From Asterias rubens (lineage: Eukaryota; Echinodermata; Asteroidea; Forcipulatida; Asteriidae): 64,000 nucleotides of DNA. Below the pieces are notes generated by a model. It made no database searches. It was not told the origin of the DNA and saw nothing but the letters and a program-made list of their open reading frames with translations. The stretch is from positions 9,608,545-9,672,544 of the forward strand of contig NC_047082.1 in NCBI RefSeq assembly GCF_902459465.1, written 5' to 3'. Below are positions 1-9,661 of this stretch, one piece after another. Numbering within the stretch: the stretch's first letter is position 1; the number at the start of each line of letters is the position of its first letter. Both the position numbers and the translations under genes were made by a program.

Positions 1-766
1 ATCATCGACTGGGTCTAGTGACGGGACGAAAGTGCAGCTGACAAACATCACCTTGGACCAATCGACACACTGATATGGAAATATTACGCCGCTGCACGTT
101 TATCCACTGAAATCATTGTATCCAATGAAATCATTTGGTCTATACGACCAACACCATGTCTTTATCTTCCAGTACGCACTAATCCACCAATCAGATGCTC
201 GAATTGGAGGATGGTATAAAAAGCTATAACCTACTCCCAGGTTTTATATTGCACTCTGCGTATTGTGAGTGTCAATGCGTCACGCTCCGTGTACGAACAG
301 TGCAAAAATTACATTCTAAACTCGGCAGAAGCGCTTTATTTTTCCGTATTCCACTTGTGTGAACACCTTTACAATTTTACAGATAAAGACAGAGGACAAG
401 ACTATTATTTAGTCCTCTGAAATTGCTATAGAACTAAGATGTTGGTGTGAGAGTTTGAGGAGATATAGGTTTACTCACTCTGGTCTGGATGCATTCTCCG
501 CTTGTAGTTTGTCAAAATAGGAAGATTTTTTGTTGTCTACTTCCTCCCTACAGAAACAGTGAAGAGAAAAATGTTTAAAATGTCAGATATGGTTTTCTTC
601 CCTGCCATTCAACTCTGTGAATTTCAGTTCCATATGGATTGTTTTTTTTAGTTCCGACCTGATTGCGTTGGTTTTCTGAGTTAAAACGTTCACAAAGTTT
701 TAGTGTTAAAAAACCCCGTGAGAATAAAGTTTATTCAAGTGGTCCATTTCTACCGGTTCCACTTAC
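1..766. other. ARFGAP1 intron, no other feature recognised
   Basis: Lies downstream of ARFGAP1 exon 4 on the minus strand. I looked for the ALPS-type amphipathic exons that follow in other ArfGAP1 genes and did not find one. Confidence 0.5.
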
Positions 767-1017
767 TTTGATACTCCATACATGAGCTCGAAATCATCCT
801 TGCCTGCTGACTGATAGCCTCCTCTAGACTCTATCTTTGCCCCTCCAGAGTTATACGATGAGAAACTAGGAGAACTGCTGGAGGTATGCAGAGAGCCTGC
901 GCTACTACTGCTCAGCGATGATGGCGTCGTCTTGAGCCTGGCTGCTACGTATGGGACATGATTTCTGGCCGATGACGTCTCTGCCGACCATGACTGGCCT
1001 TTTGCCTCCGTCGTGAT
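767..1017 (-). CDS. ARFGAP1: ARFGAP1 coding exon 4
   Basis: 251 bp, acceptor CGTAACAG, donor GTAAGT. Begins [19 protein letters not shown], aligning with the segment just after the ArfGAP domain, then a Ser-rich low-complexity stretch ending [19 protein letters not shown]. It ends in phase 2, so the gene continues left of the window. No further ARFGAP1 exon was recognised in 1-766. Confidence 0.85.
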
Positions 1018-4000
1018 CTGTTACGAAACCAAGATTTTTTTGTTTAAAGGACTATTTGTAACTTGATTATTTTTCTTCTTATGGATCTGCTTTGAGTCCC
1101 AGTCTTCAAAAGTAAGACTTGAGCCTCAGAATCAACTCATCAAAAATGTGAATCGAGTAGAAGACCGAGTCTTCAAAATATGACTCAATATAAGTCTGAG
1201 TCTTAAAAAAAGTGACTCGAGCCTCAGAAATCAACTTATCAAATATGTGACTCGAGTAGAAGTCCGAGTCTTCCAAAATAAGACTCGAGCCTCAGAATTA
1301 ATCAACTCATCAAAAATGTGACTCAAGTATAAGTCCGAGTCTATAAAAATGTGACTTGAGCCTCAGAATAAGCTCGTTTAAATTGTGACTCACATTAAAG
1401 TCTGAGTCTTAAAAAATGCAAATCAAAAGGCCTTTCTCAAACTTTGGCTTGGGATCCCGCTCCATGCCCCGTCTTATGTTCAAACCACCGAGTGCAAAAT
1501 ACACGCTGCTCCAAAAATGTACAGGCCTGAAGGCCGAGTTGCGTCTGCCCTGCGTACGCAGCGTGCGGAGCCCAAGCCAGTGACGGAGCCCAAGCCAGGG
1601 TTTGAGAAAGGCCCCGGTCAGTACAACATCATGACTGAAAAGTTTCTGTATGGCGCCACCATTTTTTTATTCGATATGAAATAATATAGTATCTAATTTA
1701 CCTCAATGAGATATCCCTTTTTTTTTAAACGAGTGAAAAAGTGGAGGCGCCATATGGAAAGTTATCCAAAAGTGGTTAGACTGCAGGACTTGCAATCACA
1801 AGGTTGTGGGTTCGAATCCCCTAGCTAACCACTGATTTTACAATGACTAGAATAAATTGTCTTCTAGTTAATGAATCACAATTTTTTTGATTTGTGCAAT
1901 TCATAATCATAGACGCTAAACCAATGTTTGTGAGAGAGAGATTGGCTGTTGCCAGCTTGGTGTTTATATCCCTTGTGGGAGTTTGCCGAGTTCCCTTGAT
2001 GGGAAGATCATTCAAACAAACAAACAAACATGTACTTCACCTTATCCCTGTAGAGAGCGGCTGCCTTGCTGTTGTATTTCTCCTGGAGATTCCAGCTTGG
2101 GTCGTAGTCAGGCTGTGATTTCATGAATTGCCGAGCTCTGTTGTTGCCCCCCGCCTTCATCTTCTCAAGTTCAAGGTCCTTCCATTTATCCATGGTGACT
2201 GACCTCACAAAGCTAGAAAGTATGACAACAAAAGACTGTAATTCTGATATGAAGCTTAAAACCCTAACTACCCCAGGCCTGTCATAAGTCCAACGGATGG
2301 TTTTGTTGGACTTTGAGTGGTTTATTATTGTGAAGGTCTGTTCTGCTGTTGGACTATGGGTGGTTGAGTACCCATGGACTGGGGCACCGGTGTTGGACTT
2401 TGGCTGAGTGTGGAAAATGATACTGTGTTGTGCACCACTGTGTGGAATAAAGCCAATGTTATGTATTTTGTGCAATGCTTTGTTCACTGAGTATGCATTG
2501 ACCTCTTTTATTGTGTTTATTGAATGGTATTTATAATATGAAAAGAATTGTATTATATTTACTATTGAAAGTACAGGAAGTTATTATGATATGATATTAC
2601 ACAGAAACAACAACACATTACCCTAGTGTACCCACTCAGCCAAAATCCAACACTGAGGACCTGTTGGAGTATGATGGGTTGTGTACTGTTCCAATAAGTG
2701 CACTGTTGGAGTATGGTGGGTTTGGTACTATCCCAATCAGGGAACCGTTTGAATTTGATGGGTTGAGGAAGCTTCTAGTGAGAATCACTAGGGGGTTAGG
2801 GTTTTAAAGCCATTGGACCCTTTCGGTGAACAGTATTGTCCAAGGCCCACACTTCATGTAATGTATCACAACTTCTATATCAAATAACAAACCTGTGAAA
2901 ATTTAGGCTCAATCGGTCATCGGAGTCGGGAGAAAATAACGGGAAAACCCACCCTTGTATCCGCGCGTTTCGCCGTGTCATGACATGTGTTTAAAATAAA
3001 TCCGTAATTCTCATTAACGAGAATTGATATTGGTTTTACTGTTTTCTCAAAAAGTAAAGCATTTCATGGAATAATTTCAAGACAAGTATTTCACCACTAC
3101 CTTCTGTAAGTTATTTGTAAATCTGTGAACTTTTTTTTTTTTGCTGTACCGAAAGGGTTCAATGGCTTTAAAGACAGTGAACACTATTGGTAATTGTCAA
3201 AGACTAGTCTTCACAGTTGGTGTATCTCAACATATGCATAAAATAACAAACCTGTGAAAATTTGACCTCAATCGGTCGTCGAAGTTGCGAGATAATAATG
3301 AAAGAAAAAACAGCCTTGTCTCACGAAGGTGTGTGCTTTCTGATGCTTGATTTTGAGACCTCAAATTCTAAACTTGAGGTCTCGAAATCAAATTCATGGA
3401 AAATAATTTCTTTCTCGAAAACTACGTCACTTCAGAGGGAGCTGTTTCTCACAATGCTTTATACTATCAACCTCTCCCATTCTCGTAATCAAGAAAGGTT
3501 TTATGATGATAATTATTTTGAGTAATTACCAATAGTGTCCACTGCCTTTAAGAGGAAACAGGGCTGGTTTGCAGCCTGTGTGGCTGTGCCTGGATCACAA
3601 GATAACGTGTATCGCGGTCAAACAATGGTTTTTCAGGCCCATTGTTTTAAAAAAGCAGATTGTATAATTGCATTTTTTCTTGGTGAGAATTAATTAATTT
3701 TGAGTAATGATAAAAAAATTCACACAAAGTTGATATAGATTCAAGAGAAACTAGTGATCTTATTTCATTGGCCTTTTATGGATCATGGCGATAAGAAAAT
3801 TGCAACTAAAACAAGCCTTGAACTGCCTCTAGCTACCAGGCAATGTTGGTGGTCTAGTTGGTAAGACATCTGCTCTAGAATTGCAAAGCTAGTGTTAAAA
3901 TGACACTCGAGTAATATGACTGTGATTTTGTTCATAGAACTCGGCAAAGTACTGAGCATAGGAAGGCCTACTGGGTAAATCCCACAATTGATTCTATATC

Positions 4001-5146
4001 CCAGGTGCAAATTTAACATTAGAAAACTCGGTACAATTATAGAATACAGGGCCACTCTAGGGTTAGGGTTAGGGTTAGGGTTAGGGTTAGGGTTAGGGTT
4101 AGGGTCAGGGTTAGGGTTAGGGTCAGGGTTAGGGTTAGTTAGGGTTAGGGTTGGGTTTAGGCCATTAGGGTTAGGGTTAGGGTTAGGGCTGTGGCCGAGT
4201 GTGGCCCTGTATTCTATTTACTCCTAAAACTCAACCTACTCAGAGAACTATGATGTTCGTTCCGCTATCATTCAGGGGAACGAACCTCATACATGAAGTT
4301 CTAACTTTTCGAGGAGTAAACTCAACCAACCTTAGATGAACACCAAGACCTCGGTGTTTTCCTGAGCACTCCAAGCAGATCCAGATGCCATAGGATACGC
4401 TCACCCACTGAGGGTTGTGTCCGTTGCATTCAAAACAATTCTGTACAGAAAAAAAGGCATAATAAATCATCCCTGTGCATTTTAAGCCTCTACTACAGAT
4501 TCCTGAATCTGTCTGACATGTTTGCCAAAGTGAAAGATTTAAAAAGACTTGGACCAGTAGTCTTTTTAAATCTTTCACTTATGATTAAAGTCGTTTGATG
4601 GTTTCTCGCTGTGAGATAGTTGTGACTCCCACCCCCAACCCCCCCCCCCCCCCCCAACCCCACTAGTCTAGGATGTATGCCTAATTCTTCACAGGGCAGG
4701 GTTAGGCAATTCCATGCAAATCCAACCACTTGTGTCACTTCGTATCCAAGTCAAGTCATTTTTGCATTCTAATTCTTGGGTACGATTGGTAGTATCGTCA
4801 AGTGTCTTGTTGTTATGTTACTCATCATGGCAGGAATCAATCATTTTTATAGATACATAGATTACGAAGTACCACATTATTGGAAACACCCTAACACTTA
4901 TAACAGTAAAAAAATAAAATAAAAATATTAATTCAAAAATATATATATATATATTTTTTTTTTAACAATAGATTATTTTGTGGTCTTAATTAAATGAATG
5001 AAACAGGCCCCATGGTGAACATACATTTTTTAACAATTCTTTTAAAATAGAGAATGATTTCACAAACCAAGGTTTAAAAAACTTACATTATTGCCCTCCT
5101 TTGGTCGTAGCTCCTTCATCACTCGTCGTGTGCGGGGACTTGCCAT
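767..5146 (-). CDS. ARFGAP1: ARFGAP1 orthologue, 5' part of gene (coding exons 1-4)
   Basis: GTPase-activating protein for Arf1 that drives GTP hydrolysis and coat release on COPI vesicles at the Golgi. Four exons join in phase (60, 110, 172 and 251 bp) to give about 197 residues, starting [20 protein letters not shown], very close to the vertebrate start. Exon 2 carries the ArfGAP zinc finger with [18 protein letters not shown] and the arginine-finger segment [11 protein letters not shown]. Exon 3 carries [20 protein letters not shown] and AGGN, then SLQEKY-like [17 protein letters not shown]. Exon 4 is Ser-rich and follows RDK as [19 protein letters not shown], parallel to the human protein. 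The curvature-sensing ALPS region and the C-terminus are outside the window to the left. Sequence match to the family is direct; the function is from knowledge of the family. Confidence 0.93.
1095..1415. repeat. degenerate tandem repeat (GACTCGAG-type minisatellite)
   Basis: About four imperfect units of roughly 70-80 bp built from CTCGAGCCTCAGAATCAAC, TCATCAAAAATGTGACTCGA and AAGTCCGAGTCTTCAAAA. It sits in the ARFGAP1 intron between exons 3 and 4. Confidence 0.8.
1637..1767. mobile_element. hairpin MITE, TATGGCGCCACC family, copy 1
   Basis: Inverted termini read GTATGGCGCCACCA on the left and TGGAGGCGCCATATGG on the right, around a core with AATAATATAGTATCTAATTT. A near-identical element is at 42492-42622, which shows this is a dispersed element. 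Confidence 0.75.
1770..1835 (+). repeat. tRNA-like SINE head
   Basis: Contains AGTGGTTAGACTGCAGGA (A-box-like) and GGTTGTGGGTTCGAATCCCC (B-box). The acceptor arms do not pair well, so it is read as a tRNA-derived repeat and not a functional tRNA. Confidence 0.5.
2041..2212 (-). CDS. ARFGAP1: ARFGAP1 coding exon 3
   Basis: 172 bp, acceptor TTTCTAG, donor GTGAAG after RDK. Encodes [20 protein letters not shown] and continues through [20 protein letters not shown], the second half of the ArfGAP domain. Confidence 0.93.
2804..3170 (+). mobile_element. TTAA-bounded MITE, family 2 (CATTGGACCCTTTCGGT), copy 1
   Basis: Left end TTAAAGCCATTGGACCCTTT and right end AAAGGGTTCAATGGCTTTAA are inverted repeats with TTAA at the tips. 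No ORF. Its right TTTAA tip is shared with the family-1 element that starts at 3168. Confidence 0.8.
3168..3551 (+). mobile_element. TTAA-bounded MITE, family 1 (CAGTGGACACTATTGGTAATT), copy 1
   Basis: Non-autonomous element of about 380 bp. The ends are TTAAAGGCAGTGGACACTAT-like on the left (here TTTAAAGACAGTGAACAC) and TAGTGTCCACTGCCTTTAA on the right, an inverted pair with TTAA at each tip. An inner near-palindrome GAGACCTCA...TGAGGTCTC lies mid-element. At least 17 related copies occur in this window in both orientations. No transposase is encoded; the TTAA tips suggest piggyBac-type insertion, which is an inference. '+' means CAAAGACTAGTCTTC near the left end. Confidence 0.88.
3846..3975 (+). 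repeat. tRNA-derived SINE copy
   Basis: Starts TGGTGGTCTAGTTGGTAAGA (A-box-like) and continues CATCTGCTCTAGAATTGCAA, followed by a tail related to ACTCGGCAAAGTACTGAGCA. The B-box is degraded. Related copies are at 46326, 48655, 54130, 55733, 63646 and 63834. Confidence 0.65.
4042..4214. repeat. interstitial telomere-type repeat (TTAGGG)n inside an inverted repeat
   Basis: About 130 bp of TTAGGG units with a few TCAGGG variants (4058-4188). It is bracketed by GAATACAGGGCCACTC at 4042-4057 and its near-exact reverse complement GAGTGTGGCCCTGTATTC at 4197-4214. It lies in ARFGAP1 intron 2-1, close to exon 2. Confidence 0.93.
4331..4440 (-). CDS. ARFGAP1: ARFGAP1 coding exon 2 (zinc finger)
   Basis: 110 bp between an acceptor reading CTGTACAG and a donor GTTGGT. 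It holds both CxxC pairs of the ArfGAP zinc finger and the arginine-finger segment. It ends two bases into the Ser codon of HLSFVRS. Confidence 0.93.
5087..5146 (-). CDS. ARFGAP1: ARFGAP1 coding exon 1
   Basis: Encodes the first 20 residues from the ATG at 5146. It ends in phase 0 at a strong GTAAGT donor. The next exon begins NCFECNG, so the junction reads GNN-NCFEC, as in ArfGAP1 proteins. Sequence above 5147 is 5' UTR and promoter of unknown extent. Confidence 0.92.
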
Positions 5147-6655
5147 TTTGAGTTTTTATTTTTATTTTTTTATTTTTTACGATAAATATTTATCAAACTT
5201 TACACAGCACAGTTTCACTGGAAATTTCTCCAAACCAGACTGTTCCGAAACCAAATGGAGCACACTATGTCCTACTGAAATAATTACAGAACCTTTTCAA
5301 CAAAATTCTTGAAAAATAGTCCGCAGAAGTCCACGTCAACACACCACCGTCAACTACAATCAGTCGCCATATTTAAAATTGATAAACTACGTGGATGTCA
5401 CAAGCCGTAAACCGGTTTAAGTCGCTTGTTAACTCGGGTGACAGAAGTACGGTTAACGATTAAAAGCTTGAACTATTGAGGGCGCCATTTATCTCAGAAT
5501 GGAGACGTGCTGTGTATTTTGCGCACACGGATGCAACTCACTCATAAACTCCCACGAGAACCCATCCATTTCAATGAAAGTTTAAAAACAAAACTTATTT
5601 TCAGGCCATTAAACATTTGTTTTGCAAGATTTTTGCTTACTACCCCAGTAACCCCCCCCCCCGAGTGCTTTTTACCCGATGAAGTTTTTACTAAATCTCA
5701 CTGCTTGCCAGTTTTCATGAGGCGAGGCACTCCTCTAAGCCATTTAGTTATTGGACAAACTTTAAAGCCTTAATTAATCAACTCCCCTCAAAAGTTTAAG
5801 CACACTTACCCCCAAGAGGTTCGAATAATTATGTTCTGTTTTTAATCTATTTACATAATCTATTATTGCATGACCCCAAACGAATTACTCAAAACAGAGT
5901 GGCGTCGGCCGGGGTCAAATGTTCATACAGAAATATTCCCGTGTGGGGCCTCAGAAATGGGGAAGGATGGCAGGAGATCACCCCTTCCCCAACCCGGAGA
6001 TTCCGTCGCCTCACCCCCCCCCCCCCCCCCGCCCCATGGCGAAGTGTATAAATATTCTTCTGATAGCGCCCTCTTTTGAATCACCCTCCTTCGATTCAGC
6101 CTATGTTTCCCATAATGTGGGACAGAATCCTCGGCCCAGAACTCTTGGACACCGAAGCTGCTTTATGAAATCAAACTCCATTATTAGGTTAGCAGGCTTG
6201 ATGAATGTTTTTTGTTTTATTTAACAACTTCCTGTCTTCTACATTTCATACATATATTACTTGTTAAAATAGCTCTTTGAATTACAATTAGTTATTTTGT
6301 GAATTGTATATAAAAGTGTGTGTGGGTTCTTGAACACTATTATCAGTACATGTAGGTTAACGTTAGTTTTTTAAAGCGACTTGCTCTTGAGCTTCACGCA
6401 CGCTTTCAAAGTAACTTTTTCTTTTAATAATATTGAATAATTCAATTATTATGAAACCACCACTTTCATTTTCAAATTTTGTACAATTAAAAGTATTTAA
6501 AAAGTGCAGCCATAATCAAACCATGAGGAAAAATATTCGCCAATCGTCATATCAAGCCGTGAATATCCGCACCTGAGATGGGGGAACATTGGATTGCTTT
6601 GTACGTCTGTTGCCACTCTGTTGCCACGGTTATTCAACGTGTTTTTTTTCATGTT

Positions 6656-6777
6656 GGGTGCGTTCGTTTCCTTCCCTGGGTCGATCCCGATGTGTGGCGG
6701 GGATTTTTTTTTCAGGACGAACGTGGGTAATTATCTGCACACATTCGTCCTGGGGAAAAAAAACCGCCACACACCGG
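6656..6777. mobile_element. hairpin MITE, GGGTGCGTTCGTTTAG family, truncated copy
   Basis: Left arm GGGTGCGTTCGTTTCCTTCC, palindromic centre AGGACGAACGTGGGTAATTA, then CCGCCACACACCGG. The outer right arm is lost. Full copies are at 10484, 35324 and 35645. Confidence 0.8.
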
Positions 6778-6873
6778 CGTTTTTCAAAAAACAGCGGCTA
6801 CTGCATGAATGAACACGTTAAAAGAGGCTTCCCTCGGGCAACAGCTAGCACCAGCTAAAGCCGTCATGTTTAA

Positions 6874-7036
6874 TAGGAGACTTTGGAACGCTAGGTGGCA
6901 GCAGACTTACCAGGTAAAATGTCCATTGTTTTTTCAGTTCCGAGATGATTCGTTGATGCACATTATGATTATTTCATTACTGAGAAACGGGATTTACCTA
7001 GTAAGTCTGTTGCCACTTAGCGTCCAAAACAGTCCT
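6874..7036. mobile_element. hairpin MITE, CTAGGTGGCAGCAGACTTAC family, copy 1
   Basis: Left arm AGGAGACTTTGGAACGCTAG and GTGGCAGCAGACTTAC pair with right arm GTAAGTCTGTTGCCACTTAG and CGTCCAAAACAGTCCT. A full copy is at 31370-31511, and single-arm remnants are near 10795 and 49207. Confidence 0.8.
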
Positions 7037-7591
7037 AAATTTCAAGCTTTGTTATTCTGCAATTAATAGCTAAGGTTTTATAATGAGTTTGTATCAAGAA
7101 GACTTTTTGCAGTATCACAGCCCGAGGTTTTGCCAACCGCGTTGGAAAAAACTATACACGAGTGCAAAACAAAAACCGCTAGCTACTTTTATTTTGTAAC
7201 AATGTTTAACACAAAATTAATATTCAAACAGAGTGGTGTATTTGAAAACTAAGCAACTTATCGTGGTTATTTAATGTTGAAAGTTGCAGACTAATGTTGA
7301 ATTTTATTAAAACACGATTGATTGTTTATACTTTTTTTGGCCGTCCAGCAGGGCATTTTGTTTATCAACTACGGAAAAGTCTATTCTAGAAAACAAGACG
7401 TAAGATTGCTACAGGACTGGGGGAGTTCTCACCGGTAAAATAAGATTATGCGCTTATGATTATTATGCTTATGACGTCATCCTTACTCCATGTTAAAAGC
7501 ATAATGCGATTGTGAAGACCGGTGAAACATAATAATTAATTTATTGTCATGAATGCGCGGTGCAGAAGATGTGCAAAATAGCTTGAACATT

Positions 7592-7721
7592 GGGCCGTAT
7601 TCATAAAACACAGCAATTGCTTTTTATAGGCTTTTGGTTACATCTTTATACATACATCTGTATAAAAATGTAAGCAAAAGCCATAGAAAAAGCAATTGCT
7701 ATTTTTTTATGAATACGGCCC
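7592..7721. mobile_element. hairpin MITE (GGGCCGTATTCATAAAA)
   Basis: About 130 bp near-perfect palindrome: GGGCCGTATTCATAAAACAC and AGCAATTGCTTTTTATAGGC on the left pair with CATAGAAAAAGCAATTGCTA and TTATGAATACGGCCC on the right. No coding capacity. Confidence 0.8.
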
Positions 7722-8469
7722 ATTGTTACAACACTGTTGACGAAGGGCATGGGCACGTAATGTGGAACACGGGCAGTGTAGGGCAGCCTGATGACGTCAC
7801 ACTTCGAGGCTTGTGAATTACGCTCGAGGTCTGCCACGCCCAGGATCACCTTTGACCTCACATCATTTCATTGGCATTTCATTGGCATGGTACTGGAGAT
7901 TCGCAGTTAAATCTGACGTACACGTAATACACATAAACTAGTATATGGACAGGGGACCAGTCTATGTCCAGGGCACAAAGAGCAAACTCAATAATGAGGG
8001 CGCCCTACTCAACTGAAGTCACGTCTGTGCATCACTTTGCCAAACCCAAAACGAGAAAAGTTTGGTTGTAGCATTTACTATACATACAATAATATTGACT
8101 TACTATTGAAGACTTAATGATACTGTTAGCAAATTAGTTTAAAAGGCTCAAAAATTACCAACATAATAATGGCCAATATAAAACGAGTTGGCAAAGCCCT
8201 ATACAAATTTACAACCTGCAACTTCTCATGCATATTATTGTTTTAAAAAGAAAGAGAATTTTTAGGTACCCTGTTATTCAAAAGTGTCTACAAAAGTTTT
8301 TAAAATAACACAGGCGACAATACCCATTGTGTATGGAGGAAACTATAAACGCCCTCTGGCAGCACAAGAAAACAGCTACTAATAAATACAATGCCACACG
8401 GGCGTAGTTATGTTGAGAAATACTTGTAGCTTGAATACTATCGGCACTCTAGCATAACAAATTATCGCC

Positions 8470-8831
8470 TTAAAGACACTGGACATTATTGGTAAATGTC
8501 ATAGACCAGTCTTCTCACTTGCATGTGTATCTCAACATAATGCATAAAATAATAAACCTGTGCAAATTTGAGCTTGATTGCGAGATAACTATGAAAGAAA
8601 AAAACACCCTTGTCACTCAGATGCTTAAATTCGAAACCTCAAATTCTAAACTTGAGGTCTCGAAATCAAATTCGTAGAAAATTACTTCTTTCTCAAAAAC
8701 TACGTCACTTCAGAGGGAGCCGTTCCTCACAATGTTTTATACTATCAACAGCTCTCCATTGCTCGTTACCAAGTAAGATTTTAAGGTAATAATTATTTCG
8801 AGTAATTACCAATAGTGTCCACTGCCTTTAA
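8470..8831 (+). mobile_element. TTAA MITE family 1, copy 2
   Basis: Ends TTAAAGACACTGGACATTAT and AGTGTCCACTGCCTTTAA; mid-element GAGGTCTCGAAATCAAATTC. Lies just beyond the 3' end of the TINAG-like gene. Confidence 0.88.
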
Positions 8832-9508
8832 GTCAACATCGCTCAGTTAATTAAACCAGCTAAAACTGCTTTAAAGGCGCACTCATCGGTTGCCGTAGTT
8901 ATCATTATTGTCCCAAGATTGGTTCTCCAAGATTTGAATGATGCATCGAAAAGGACTGGGCTCGCCTCTGTTCCTTTCTTCAGGAACCTTCCTCCCAAGG
9001 TAAGACACCTAGGCCTAAGTGGGACTCTCCAGCTGCAGAAGAAACGTCATCTCTTCCGTTTAAGCAATGATGTCCCTCTCCCCCTTCAAAATGAAATTAT
9101 CCAATGCCAAGTGTTGAAGACAAAAAAAATACAATTCCCACTAAAAAAGAAACATAATTCTATTTTTATCATGTTTTGGATGTATCATCAGTCCCACGTG
9201 TGTAAGCCTATATATGTTGCAATTCATCCTGTTCGGAATCTTACGACTGGCGGTGTGGACAACTCGTCCTGTGTTAATAAATTCCTTCAACGGGGGCGTC
9301 GAGCTGTGGCTGATAATAAAACATCCCTGTATAACAACTCCATCCGGCGACTGTTTATCGTCCAAATATTGGCAGTTCTCTCTCTCTAATCACACAGCAA
9401 ACTCTCACCTCCATCTATGTCATTGTCATAAATATAAAAGTACTATAAAATTCATCGGATACATCGTTCTGACTTCTAAAAAAAATTTGAGCGGCACGGG
9501 AAAAAAAA

Positions 9509-9661
9509 TCAAAAAGGGACATCATTTCCGTTCATCAAGTCCGCGTCGACTTTTCCCCATACACCGACGACGAAAGACTCAATTTGACACTCGTTCTTTC
9601 CTCGAAGAATCCTGAAGTAGCCATCCTCGCCCCAGACCTTGCTCCATGAGTTGGCAGCAAG
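9509..9661 (-). CDS. TINAGL1: TINAG-like exon 9, C-terminus and stop
   Basis: 153 bp from acceptor CTTAACAG. Encodes [38 protein letters not shown] and a short tail ending NDVPF with TGA. This holds the Asn of the papain triad position and the C-terminal [13 protein letters not shown] block. Confidence 0.92.
   Translation of the reverse strand, partial: LAANSWSKVWGEDGYFRILRGKNECQIESFVVGVWGKVDADLMNGNDVPF

Larger units (their letters stand above)
5150..9508. other. intergenic region between ARFGAP1 and TINAG-like genes
   Basis: Holds the ARFGAP1 promoter side (right of 5146) and the 3' flank of the TINAG-like gene. No convincing ORF. Several hairpin MITEs, poly-C runs (5655, 6016) and one family-1 element occupy it. 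The two genes are on the same strand. Confidence 0.6.

Noticed and set aside
3262..3525. Recurring ORFs with [24 protein letters not shown] sequence (also near 11183, 12026, 16859, 25590, 45608, 56510)
   Set aside because: All are translations of the family-1 MITE; stops and frameshifts differ between copies and there is no sign of a conserved protein.
3988..4227. ORF of Gly-Leu repeats
   Set aside because: Translation of the TTAGGG block.
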